DNA of 64,000 nucleotides from DASPWV01 sp046726375 (GTDB lineage: Bacteria; Acidobacteriota; Vicinamibacteria; Vicinamibacterales; UBA2999): positions 1 to 64,000 of the forward strand of contig JBKPAJ010000022.1 in NCBI GenBank assembly GCA_046726375.1. Direction: 5' to 3'. The notes under the pieces were generated by a model. It ran no database searches, was not told the DNA's origin, and saw only the letters and a program-made list of their open reading frames with translations. Position 1 is the first letter of the stretch, and every line of letters starts with the position of its first letter. Of the stretch, positions 52,691 through 60,552 are shown in pieces. Both the position numbers and the translations under genes were made by a program.

Positions 52691-52886
52691 TTATGGAACT
52701 TCAGACGAAAAGGGGATCTTTATGGTCGCCGGTGCCCGTTTGGCTGTCAATCCCAGAAAGACCGGAGACTGACGAAAAAGACGGTCCCTCACTACTCATC
52801 GGCAGAGGGCGCCGCGCGCTTTAGCCCGCGGCATCCCATCGATGCGCGTGCTAAACTAAACAGTCCGGTCAGCAGTCTGGGAAACC

Positions 52887-52915
52887 AGAGTGGGCCCTTT
52901 CGCCCACTCTTTTTC
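52887..52915 (+). terminator. Terminator/attenuator-like hairpin in the rimP leader
   Basis: AGAGTGGGC (52887-52895) pairs perfectly with GCCCACTCT (52902-52910) around a six-base loop, followed by TTTTTC. It lies about 15 bp before the rimP start. Such a hairpin in front of the rimP-nusA operon is common in bacteria and is a candidate for NusA-sensitive attenuation. Confidence 0.75.
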
Positions 52916-52929
52916 GTTTAGGGGTGTGT

Positions 52930-53406
52930 TTGACCCCACTGGAGCGCATTCGGCAGATCGCCAGCCGCGTGGCTGCGGCCTACGGCCTTGAGATCTTTGA
53001 CGTTTCGATGCGCCGCGAGGCCGGGGGCGACGTGCTGCGGGTCGTGCTCGACCGGCCAGGACCGGCCGCGACGCCGGACGAAAGCGTCAGCATCGCCGAT
53101 TGCGAGAAAGTCAGCCAGGAGCTCAGCACCATCCTCGACGTCGAGGACGTGGTGCCCGGCGCATACACCCTCGAGGTCTCCTCGCCCGGTCTCGACCGGC
53201 CGCTGCGCAGCGCCGACGATTACCGGCGTTTCGCCGGTCGCGCGGCGAAGATCGTCACGCGTGAGCCGATTTATCGGCAAACTGCCTTTGCCGGCCGGCT
53301 GCGCGGATTAGATGGAGATGACGTGCTGTTCGAGTCCGAAGGCGGCAAACAAATCCGCTTGCCGCTCGCACTCATCAGCCGTGCGCGGTTAGATGTGGAG
53401 TTCTGA
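52930..53406 (+). CDS. rimP: Ribosome maturation factor RimP
   Basis: 158 residues from a TTG at 52930 (AGGGG five bases upstream; a GTG two codons earlier is also possible). N-terminal domain: LERIRQIASRVAAAYGLEIF, LDVEDVVPGAYTLEVSSPGL, DRPLRSADDYRRFAGR. The C-terminal SH3-like barrel ends in PLALISRARLDVEF. It binds free 30S subunits during maturation. First gene of the nusA-infB operon. Confidence 0.93.
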   Translation: MTPLERIRQIASRVAAAYGLEIFDVSMRREAGGDVLRVVLDRPGPAATPDESVSIADCEKVSQELSTILDVEDVVPGAYTLEVSSPGLDRPLRSADDYRRFAGRAAKIVTREPIYRQTAFAGRLRGLDGDDVLFESEGGKQIRLPLALISRARLDVEF

Positions 53407-53411
53407 GAGTT

Positions 53412-54614
53412 ATGACCAGTAGCAATCCGCTTCAGCAAACAATCGAAGCGCTCGCCAAAGAAAAAGGCATCGAGCCCGACGTCGTCATTCAGGCGATGGA
53501 GGAGGCCGTGCTCACAGCGTCCCGCAAGTATTACAAGACCGGCGAGGAGCTCAAGGCCAAGTTCAATCCCGAGAACGGCCAAATCGAGCTCTTCTCGGTG
53601 AAGACCATCGTGGACGAGGTCACCAATCCCTCGACCGAAATCTCATTGGCCGAGGCCAAGGGGATCTACGGCGAGGACGCTGAAGTCGAAGTCGGCTATC
53701 AAATCGAGTTTCCGAAGCGCACCGACGTGCTCGGTCGCATCGCCGCGCAAACCGCCAAGCAGGTGATCTTCCAGAAAGTGCGCGAGGCGGAGCGCGAGAT
53801 CATTTATTCGGAATACAACTCCCGCGTCGGCGAAGTGATGAACGGCCTGGTCAAACGCTTCGAACAAGGCGACATCATCGTCGAGGTCGGCCGCGTCGAG
53901 GCGATCCTGCCGCGCAAGGAACAGTCGCGGGCGGAAAGTTATACCCAAGGTGATCGTCTGCGGGCGGTCATCAAGGGTGTCAGCAAGAGCGCGAAGGGCC
54001 CGCAAATCGTGCTCTCGCGCACCGACCCGGCGCTGCTCATCAAGCTGTTCGAACAGGAAGTGCCCGAAATCTACGATGGCACGGTCATGATTCGCGGCGC
54101 CGTTCGGGAAGCGGGCGATCGGGCGAAGGTTGCGGTCTACTCGCGCGAACGCGACGTCGATCCCGTGGGCGCATGCGTCGGCATGAAAGGCACGCGCGTG
54201 CAGGCGATCATCCGCGAGTTGCGCGGCGAAAAGATCGACATCGTCGAGTGGTCGGAAGATCCGGTGCAGTTCGTCATGAACGCGCTCTCGCCAGCCAAGG
54301 TGCAGCGCGTCACGATCGTGGACGACAAGGAAAAAGTGATGGAGGTCGTGGTCGAGGACAAGCAGCTGTCGCTCGCCATCGGCAAGAAAGGCCAGAACGT
54401 ACGGCTGGCCGCCAAGCTGACTGGATGGCGCATCGACATCAAGAGCGAAGAAGACAAACGGAAGGAAGTCGAAGCTCAACTTGGGGCGCTCGAAGTTCCA
54501 GTCGAGGAGACGGAGGCCGCGGTTGAAACTGCGGCGGTCGAGACCACGAACGACGCGGTTGAAACAACCGGCGAAGTGGTGGAGACGTCTCAGGCCGAAA
54601 CCGAGCAGAGCTAA
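53412..54614 (+). CDS. nusA: Transcription termination/antitermination factor NusA
   Basis: 400 residues. The N-terminal RNA-polymerase-binding domain (MTSSNPLQQTIEALAKEKGI) leads into an S1 domain (about 135-200) and two KH domains (VGMKGTRVQAIIRELRGEKI and LAIGKKGQNVRLAAKLTGWR). A Glu/Thr-rich acidic tail of about 40 residues replaces the acidic repeats of longer NusAs. It sits five bases after rimP. No ylxR or ribosomal L7Ae gene follows, unlike the classical order. Confidence 0.97.
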   Translation: MTSSNPLQQTIEALAKEKGIEPDVVIQAMEEAVLTASRKYYKTGEELKAKFNPENGQIELFSVKTIVDEVTNPSTEISLAEAKGIYGEDAEVEVGYQIEFPKRTDVLGRIAAQTAKQVIFQKVREAEREIIYSEYNSRVGEVMNGLVKRFEQGDIIVEVGRVEAILPRKEQSRAESYTQGDRLRAVIKGVSKSAKGPQIVLSRTDPALLIKLFEQEVPEIYDGTVMIRGAVREAGDRAKVAVYSRERDVDPVGACVGMKGTRVQAIIRELRGEKIDIVEWSEDPVQFVMNALSPAKVQRVTIVDDKEKVMEVVVEDKQLSLAIGKKGQNVRLAAKLTGWRIDIKSEEDKRKEVEAQLGALEVPVEETEAAVETAAVETTNDAVETTGEVVETSQAETEQS

Positions 54615-54634
54615 CCGCTACACGGGGAAACACG

Positions 54635-57403
54635 TTGTCAACAGTCCGGGTTTACAAAGTCGCCGAGCTGCTGGGGGCCACCAGCGCGGAAGTGCTGCAG
54701 CTGCTCAAGAAAAACCACGGCATCGAGCTCAAAAGCGCGTCGAGCACGCTCGAAGAAATCGTCGCGCGTCAATTTGTCGAGCGGATCGCGCGTCAGCGCG
54801 GCATCGAGCTGCCGAAGGGCGACATCTTCTCGGAGACGGCGGCCAAGACGGTCAAGAAGCCGGGTGCTGCCGCAAAGAAAGGTGTGGCGCCGGCCGAGCC
54901 GCCCAAACCGGCCGCGCCGTCGCTGCCGCCACCGCGTCTGATCAAGACTGTCAGGCCGCCAGCGCCACCTGTGGCAGCGGCGCCACCCGAGTCCGCGCCG
55001 GTTGCGGAACCCACGCCCGCTCCTCCGCCGTTGGAAGCACCGGCACCAGCCCCGACCGCGGCCGCCGCGGCGCCAAAGCCGCTTCCGGAGCCTGTCGCGC
55101 CGGAACCCATGGCACCCGCGGCCGAAGCCCCCGCGCCGATCGCTGCTGCCCCGGAGGTCGAGACGCCAGCACCCGCGGCTCCGGAGCCACTGGCCGCCAG
55201 GCCGCCGGTTCCTGGCCGCTTCGTGCCGCCGAGCATTCGTCTGCGCATCGAAGAACCCGGTCAGGCGCCACCGAAAGCACCGCCGCTGCAGCCGCGACGC
55301 ACGGTTGTGCCGCAACCACCAAAGCCGGCACCGCCAGCCGCGAAGCCCGCGCCGCCCGTGGCAGCCCGGCCCCCGGCTCCGCGTCCGGCATATCCGACGG
55401 CGGCGCGACCGGCTGCCGGCGCGACGCCTGCCATGATCGGCGGTCCGCGTCCGCTGCCTGCACAACCCGTGCGTCCGACGCAACAAGCGCGGCCCGGGAC
55501 GATCACGGGACAGCGGCCGGGCGGCACCTATCAGCAACGGCCACAGCCGCGGCCAGCCGCGCCGCGCCCACAGCAAAAGCGTGAGGCGCCGGTGGCGCGG
55601 CCGACGGCGGTTGCGCCCGAGCCGCCGCCGATCAGCCGCACCATCACGCTCGCCGAAGGCATGACGGTGAAGGATCTCGCCGACAAACTCGATACGCGCG
55701 TCAAGGACGTGCTCAAGGCGCTGCTCGATCGCCGCCTGATGATGACGATCAACTCCACGATCGACATCGACACGGCGCGGGAGATCGCACGGCAATTCGG
55801 CGCCGAGGTTCAGACTCGCAGCTTCGAAGAAGAGCTGCTGGAGGTCGATGCCGAAGCGGCCGACGACAAGGATCTGCTGCCGCGCGCACCGGTTGTCACC
55901 GTAATGGGCCACGTCGATCACGGCAAGACCACGCTCCTCGACTCGATCCGCACGACACGCGTCGCCGAACGCGAGGCCGGGGGCATTACTCAGCACATCG
56001 GCGCGTATCTCGTTCCCGTCGGCGAAAACGGTGAGAAGCACATTGTGTTTCTCGACACGCCCGGTCACGAGGCGTTTACCCTCATGCGCGCACGCGGCTC
56101 GAAGGTCACCGACGTTGTCGTTCTCGTCGTCGCGGCGGACGACGGCGTCATGCCGCAGACGAAAGAGGCGATCGATCACGCGCGCGCCGCCAACGTGCCG
56201 ATCATCGTGGCGGTCAACAAGATCGACAAGCCTGGCGCGAATCCGGAAACAGTGAAGCGGCAGCTTGCGGATCTCGACCTGGTGCCCGAGGAATGGGGCG
56301 GTCAGACCGTCTTCGTTGAAGTGTCGGCGAAGAAGAAGCAGGGGCTGGATCTGCTGCTCGAGATGATCCTGCTCGTCACCGAAATCGGCGAGCACAAAGC
56401 CAATCCCAAGCGTGCAGCGATCGGCACCGTCCTTGAGACCAAGCTCGATCGCGGCCGTGGTCCCGTGGCCACGGTCCTCGTGCAGGATGGCTCGCTCCAC
56501 ATCGGCGACAACATCATCGCCGGTCCAGTGGTTGGCCGTGTGCGCGCGCTCATCGACGATCGCGGACGCGCGCTCAAGTTCGCTGGTCCATCGACGCCGG
56601 TCGAAGTGCTCGGCCTCGAGACGCTGCCGTCACCTGGCGATTCGTTCCAGGCAGTGGCCGACGCGGCCAAGGCGCGGCAAATTGCGATGTTCCGTCAGGG
56701 GCAGGCCAAGGAGCGCGCGCTGGGCGCGAAGGGCGGCCGGCTCACGCTCGAATCGCTGCAGCAGCAGCTTGCCGCCGGGGACGCGAAGGAGCTGGCGATC
56801 ATCATCAAGGCCGACGTACAGGGTTCGGCCGAAGTGCTGGCCGACACGCTGAGCAAGCTCTCCGACGAGAAAACGAAGATCAAGATCATTCATTCCGCGG
56901 TAGGCGCGATCAACGAGTCGGACGTGCTGCTCGCGACCGCATCGAACGCGATCATCATCGGGTTCAACGTGCGGCCGGACCGCAATGCCTCGGACGTCGC
57001 GGAGCGCGAAAAAGTCGACATCCGCCTGCACTCGGTGATTTACAACGTCACCGATGAAATCAAGAGGGCAATGGCGGGTCTCCTCGCACCGACCTTCAAG
57101 GAACAGCGCCTCGGTACCGCGCAGGTCCGCGAGACGTTCAGGGTGCCCAAGGTCGGGACGATTGCCGGCTGCATGGTGCTCGACGGCCGCATTACGCGCA
57201 GCGGCGATGCGCAGGCGCGCCTCCTCCGCGACAACGTCGTGGTGTGGGAAGGCAAGCTCGCGTCGCTGCGCCGCTTCAAGGACGATGTGTCCGAGGTGAA
57301 GGCGGGCTTTGAATGCGGCATCGGCCTGGCGAACTATAACGACGTCAAGGTTGGCGACGTCATCGAAGTGTTCACGATGGAACGGGTAGCAGCGGCGGTC
57401 TAG
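54635..57403 (+). CDS. infB: Translation initiation factor IF-2
   Basis: 922 residues from a TTG start with GGGGAAA upstream. IF2_N domain at the start (VRVYKVAELLGATSAEVLQL), a Pro/Ala-rich low-complexity linker of about 250 residues, a second IF2_N-like domain (MTVKDLADKLDTRVKDVLKA) and the G domain with G1 GHVDHGKT (425-432), G3 DTPGHEAF and G4 NKID. Domains II to IV follow. The usual alternative GTG starts for shorter isoforms were not assessed. Confidence 0.97.
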   Translation: MSTVRVYKVAELLGATSAEVLQLLKKNHGIELKSASSTLEEIVARQFVERIARQRGIELPKGDIFSETAAKTVKKPGAAAKKGVAPAEPPKPAAPSLPPPRLIKTVRPPAPPVAAAPPESAPVAEPTPAPPPLEAPAPAPTAAAAAPKPLPEPVAPEPMAPAAEAPAPIAAAPEVETPAPAAPEPLAARPPVPGRFVPPSIRLRIEEPGQAPPKAPPLQPRRTVVPQPPKPAPPAAKPAPPVAARPPAPRPAYPTAARPAAGATPAMIGGPRPLPAQPVRPTQQARPGTITGQRPGGTYQQRPQPRPAAPRPQQKREAPVARPTAVAPEPPPISRTITLAEGMTVKDLADKLDTRVKDVLKALLDRRLMMTINSTIDIDTAREIARQFGAEVQTRSFEEELLEVDAEAADDKDLLPRAPVVTVMGHVDHGKTTLLDSIRTTRVAEREAGGITQHIGAYLVPVGENGEKHIVFLDTPGHEAFTLMRARGSKVTDVVVLVVAADDGVMPQTKEAIDHARAANVPIIVAVNKIDKPGANPETVKRQLADLDLVPEEWGGQTVFVEVSAKKKQGLDLLLEMILLVTEIGEHKANPKRAAIGTVLETKLDRGRGPVATVLVQDGSLHIGDNIIAGPVVGRVRALIDDRGRALKFAGPSTPVEVLGLETLPSPGDSFQAVADAAKARQIAMFRQGQAKERALGAKGGRLTLESLQQQLAAGDAKELAIIIKADVQGSAEVLADTLSKLSDEKTKIKIIHSAVGAINESDVLLATASNAIIIGFNVRPDRNASDVAEREKVDIRLHSVIYNVTDEIKRAMAGLLAPTFKEQRLGTAQVRETFRVPKVGTIAGCMVLDGRITRSGDAQARLLRDNVVVWEGKLASLRRFKDDVSEVKAGFECGIGLANYNDVKVGDVIEVFTMERVAAAV

Positions 57404-57429
57404 GCACCGTCCTTGCAGCCCGGACAGTT

Positions 57430-57807
57430 ATGGCTCTGTCACACCGCACCGAGCGAGTCGCCGAGCAAATCCGGGAGGAAGTCAGCCAGATTCTTTCGAC
57501 TGAAGTGGCTGACCCCGGTGTCGGCCTCGTGACCGTGACACGCGTCAAAGTGACGTCTGACCTGTCGCTAGCCCGTGTGTATTGGACCATCATGGGCACG
57601 GCGGCCGAGCGCAAGCAAACCCAGAAAGCGCTCGCCCGCGCCGCCGCCTACGTGCGGCATCTGCTCAGCACGCGCGTCAATCTGCGCCGCTCCCCTGAAA
57701 TCGTGTTCACCTACGACCAATCGGTGGCTGCGCAGGATCGCGTCGAGCAGATTCTGCAGGAACTCAAGCAAGAAGAGGAAACACGCCGTTCCGATCGCGA
57801 TGAGTGA
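57430..57807 (+). CDS. rbfA: Ribosome-binding factor A
   Basis: 125 residues of a KH-fold protein: RTERVAEQIREEVSQILSTE, DPGVGLVTVTRVKVTSDLSL and RVNLRRSPEIVFTYDQSV. Binds 30S during late maturation. The end overlaps the next start by eight bases. Confidence 0.95.
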   Translation: MALSHRTERVAEQIREEVSQILSTEVADPGVGLVTVTRVKVTSDLSLARVYWTIMGTAAERKQTQKALARAAAYVRHLLSTRVNLRRSPEIVFTYDQSVAAQDRVEQILQELKQEEETRRSDRDE

Positions 57808-58783
57808 TCTGGCTGCGATCGTCTTGCGCCTGACCGCCGGACACCGCTTCATCATCTCCTCTCACCAGCGTCCCGACGGTGATGCCATCGGATCCGCGAT
57901 GGCGGCGGCCCTCGCCCTGCGCGCGCAAGGCAAACAGGCCGAGGTCGTCTTCGACGCCATTCCTCCGCACTTCCTGCAGCCATTCCCGGGCGTCGACGGC
58001 ATCCGCGTCACGACCCAGGTCGACGAGCGCTACGATGCGGCGGTCATCATGGAGTGCAGCGCGCTCGATCGCACGGGGATCGCGGGGCTCGATCGATCGC
58101 CGGTCGTCAATATCGATCATCATCTCGGGAACACGCGTTACGGCGCGCTGAACTGGGTGGACGAATCGGCGGCGGCGTGCACCGAGCTGGTGTTCACGCT
58201 GATCGACGCGCTCGGCGCGGCGCTCACGTCCGAGGTTGCAACGCACATTTATCTCGGCATCCTCACCGACACCGGTTCGTTCCATTTCTCCCACATGACG
58301 CCGCGCACGTTCGAGATTGCGCGGCTCTGCCTACAGGCCGGCGCCGACCCGCAGTGGATCGCGCGGACGCATTACGACAGCAGCACGTTGGGCCGGATCA
58401 AGATCTTTGGCGCGGTACTCAACAGCATGCGGCTCGATCCATCCGGGCGCGTGGCATTGCTCACAATCACGCAAGCGCTTGCCGAAGCAAATGGCGCCAG
58501 CTACGACGACACCGAAGGGCTGATCAACTTTCCGTTGACGGTCAAGGACATCCAGGCCGTGGCCTTTTTCAAAGAGCTGGCCGATCGCACGTGGCGCGTC
58601 AGCATGCGCTCGAAGGGGAACGTCGACGTGCGCGCGATCGCGAGTCGGTTTGGCGGCGGCGGCCACGTCAACGCCGCCGGGTGCTCCGCGACAGGAGAGT
58701 TGCCGGCGCTTCAGCAGACGTTCATGCGTCTCCTTGTTCAAGCCGCGGCTGGAACGCAGATGAACGCAGATCCACCCAGGTAA
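57800..58783 (+). CDS. nrnA: DHH-DHHA1 phosphoesterase NrnA-like (oligoribonuclease/pAp phosphatase)
   Basis: 327 residues. DHH metal motifs are SSHQRPDGDAIGS and NIDHHLGN, with GILTDTGSFHF between; the DHHA1 end shows FGGGGHVNAAG. It degrades nanoRNA and 3'-phosphoadenosine-5'-phosphate. The ATG at 57800 lies inside rbfA, so the two are translationally coupled. The final GTQMNADPPR is encoded by the first units of the 10-11-bp repeat (58753 on), so the tail is not conserved sequence. Confidence 0.92.
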   Translation: MSDLAAIVLRLTAGHRFIISSHQRPDGDAIGSAMAAALALRAQGKQAEVVFDAIPPHFLQPFPGVDGIRVTTQVDERYDAAVIMECSALDRTGIAGLDRSPVVNIDHHLGNTRYGALNWVDESAAACTELVFTLIDALGAALTSEVATHIYLGILTDTGSFHFSHMTPRTFEIARLCLQAGADPQWIARTHYDSSTLGRIKIFGAVLNSMRLDPSGRVALLTITQALAEANGASYDDTEGLINFPLTVKDIQAVAFFKELADRTWRVSMRSKGNVDVRAIASRFGGGGHVNAAGCSATGELPALQQTFMRLLVQAAAGTQMNADPPR

Positions 58784-59082
58784 ACGCAGATTAAAAGCGG
58801 ACGCAGATGACGCAGATAAAACCAGATTAAGACTTTGGATCGTGATGATCGTAAAGTCCTCGGCCACGGCACGACGTTTACCGGCGACGTCGTTTTACAA
58901 GAACTTAAAGAGCTCGTTCTCTGCGTTGCATCTGCGTCATATCTGCGTTCATCTGCGTTGCATCTGCGTTCATCTGCGTCGTATCTGCGTTTCATCTGCG
59001 TTGCATCTGCGTTGCATCTGCGTCGTATCTGCGTTGCATCTGCGTTTCATCTGCGTTGTATCTGCGTCTCATCTGCGTTCGA
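58753..59082. repeat. Inverted array of 10-11-bp CTGCGT-type units
   Basis: The right arm (58921-59082) holds 15 units such as CTGCGTTGCAT, CTGCGTTCAT and CTGCGTCGTAT. The left arm (58753-58828) has five copies of the complementary ACGCAGATG/ACGCAGATAAA type. The arms are separated by about 90 nt of non-repetitive DNA. The left arm begins inside the nrnA gene. The array fills the spacer up to the truB start. No spacers or leader of CRISPR type. Confidence 0.95.
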
Positions 59083-59104
59083 TCAACGGCCATCTGTGGT
59101 GTAA

Positions 59105-60001
59105 ATGCCAATTGACGGCGTGCTCATAGTCGACAAGCCGGTCGGTCCCACCTCGCATGACGTGGTCGCCACCACGCGGCGCGCGCTGCAGCTGCGGCGT
59201 GTCGGCCATACCGGCACGCTCGATCCGCTCGCGTCCGGCGTCCTCCCGCTCGTGCTCGGTCGCGCCACCCGGCTCGCGCGCTACCTCACCGCCAGCGACA
59301 AGGAGTATCGTGCGACGCTCCGCTTCGGAATCGAAACCGACAGCTACGACAGCGCCGGGCGCGTGACGCACGAAAGCGGCGCGGTGCCATCACGCGATGC
59401 AGTGATCGCGGCACTCCAGGCCTTTCGCGGCGAGTTCGAACAGCTCCCGCCTTCCTTCTCGGCGAAGAAGATCGAAGGCGAACGCGCCTATCGGCTCGCC
59501 CGCAAGGCCACCCCGGTCGCGCTCACTCCAGTGCGAGTTATCGCGCATACGCTCGAACTCGTCGCGTTCGAGCCGCCGCGCGCGCACATCCGTCTGGTGT
59601 GTTCGGCCGGGTTTTACGTGCGATCGCTCGCGCACGATATTGGACGCGCCGTCAGGACCGGCGCCATCCTCGACGGGCTGGTCCGCACCCGCTCCGGGGC
59701 CTTTTCACTCACGGACGCCGTTGCCCTGAGCGAACTTGCCGCGGCCGGTCGCGACGTCCTCGCGGTGCGTGTCATTCCAGTCGAGCGCCTGCTTCTCGAC
59801 CTGCCGGCAGTCCACTTGACGGCGGATGGCGTGCAGCGGGTGTCCCATGGGCAGGAACTTCGACCGTCCGATTGGGAAGGCAACGCGGCCGGCCCCATCG
59901 CGCCGGCGATTCGCCTGTTTGCGCCGGACGGCCGGATGCTCGGCATGGCGGAACCGTCGAAAACCCACGGATTTTTGCACCCTGCGGTTGTTATTAGGTA
60001 A
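59105..60001 (+). CDS. truB: tRNA pseudouridine-55 synthase TruB
   Basis: 298 residues. The catalytic Asp40 is in GHTGTLDPLASGVLPLVLG. N-terminal MPIDGVLIVDKPVGPTSHDV and the later FYVRSLAHDIGRAV are typical. The PUA-like C-terminus (FAPDGRMLGMAEP) is short. It makes pseudouridine 55 in the T-loop of tRNAs. It is preceded by the CTGCGT array, so it may have its own promoter or read through it. Confidence 0.96.
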   Translation: MPIDGVLIVDKPVGPTSHDVVATTRRALQLRRVGHTGTLDPLASGVLPLVLGRATRLARYLTASDKEYRATLRFGIETDSYDSAGRVTHESGAVPSRDAVIAALQAFRGEFEQLPPSFSAKKIEGERAYRLARKATPVALTPVRVIAHTLELVAFEPPRAHIRLVCSAGFYVRSLAHDIGRAVRTGAILDGLVRTRSGAFSLTDAVALSELAAAGRDVLAVRVIPVERLLLDLPAVHLTADGVQRVSHGQELRPSDWEGNAAGPIAPAIRLFAPDGRMLGMAEPSKTHGFLHPAVVIR

Positions 60002-60060
60002 AATGAAGGATCTTTTGGCGAAGTGAATTCGCGTATACGGCGGGTTGGAAAGGAAGTTCC

Positions 60061-60136
60061 GAGGTTCCGACGTTCCTGGGTTGCAAAGTTCCGTGTTTGA
60101 ACTTGCAACCCAGGAACTCCGGAACCCAGGAACCTC
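60061..60136. repeat. Inverted GGTTCCTGGGTT-type repeat before rpsO
   Basis: The left arm (60061-60091: GAGGTTCCGACGTTCCTGGG, TTGCAAAGTTC) and right arm (60099-60136: GAACTTGCAACCCAGGAACT, CCGGAACCCAGGAACCTC) are reverse complements with few mismatches around an eight-base loop. It is built from GTTCC(T/G)-type units and is located just upstream of the rpsO ribosome-binding site. Confidence 0.9.
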
Positions 60137-60161
60137 GATCTGGTCCGTGCGTGGAGGAACT

Positions 60162-60431
60162 GTGGCGCTCACGAAGGACAAGAAGACCGATCTCATCAGC
60201 TCGTACCGCACGCACGATCAGGATACCGGCTCTCCCGAGGTCCAGGTGGCGCTGCTCAGCGAGCGCATCAACTACCTTACGGAACATTTCAAGACGCACG
60301 CGAAGGATCACCACTCGCGCCGCGGCCTCCTCAAACTGGTCGGCCAGCGGCGGCGTCTACTCGACTACCTCAAGAGCAAGGACACGGCGAGGTACGCCGA
60401 GCTCATCAAGAGGCTTGGTATTCGTAAATAA
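60162..60431 (+). CDS. rpsO: 30S ribosomal protein S15
   Basis: 89 residues from a GTG at 60162 with GGAGGAAC at 60153. Typical S15: DLISSYRTHDQDTGSPEVQV, ALLSERINYLTEHFKTHAKD, HHSRRGLLKLVGQRRRLLDY, LKSKDTARY. Binds 16S rRNA in the central domain. A longer frame from 60045 overlaps the inverted repeat and is rejected. Confidence 0.97.
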   Translation: MALTKDKKTDLISSYRTHDQDTGSPEVQVALLSERINYLTEHFKTHAKDHHSRRGLLKLVGQRRRLLDYLKSKDTARYAELIKRLGIRK

Positions 60432-60511
60432 AAGTTCACGGTTCAAAGTTCAACGTTCAAAGTTGAGAGCGCGTTCTTCACTTTGAACTTTGAACTTGGA
60501 ACTTGGAACTC
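60432..60511. repeat. Inverted TTCAAAG array between rpsO and pnp
   Basis: The left arm (60432-60466) holds TTCACGGTTCAAAGTTCAAC then GTTCAAAGTTGAG. The right arm (60479-60511) reads CACTTTGAACTTTGAACTTG and GAACTTGGAACT. They are complementary around an 11-base loop. It is built from the same 7-bp unit as the array at 19288-19469, 41 kb away. It abuts the rpsO stop codon. Confidence 0.9.
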
Positions 60512-60552
60512 CCACAAACCGCACCCGGGGAACGTGACCCCATCGAGGCGTT

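Noticed and set aside
54638..56500. 620-residue minus-strand frame opposite infB
   Set aside because: Shadow frame; the plus strand encodes IF-2 with all GTPase motifs.
58753..59082. CRISPR array in the CTGCGT repeat block
   Set aside because: Units are only 10-11 bp with no spacers of 25-45 bp, and no cas genes are present.
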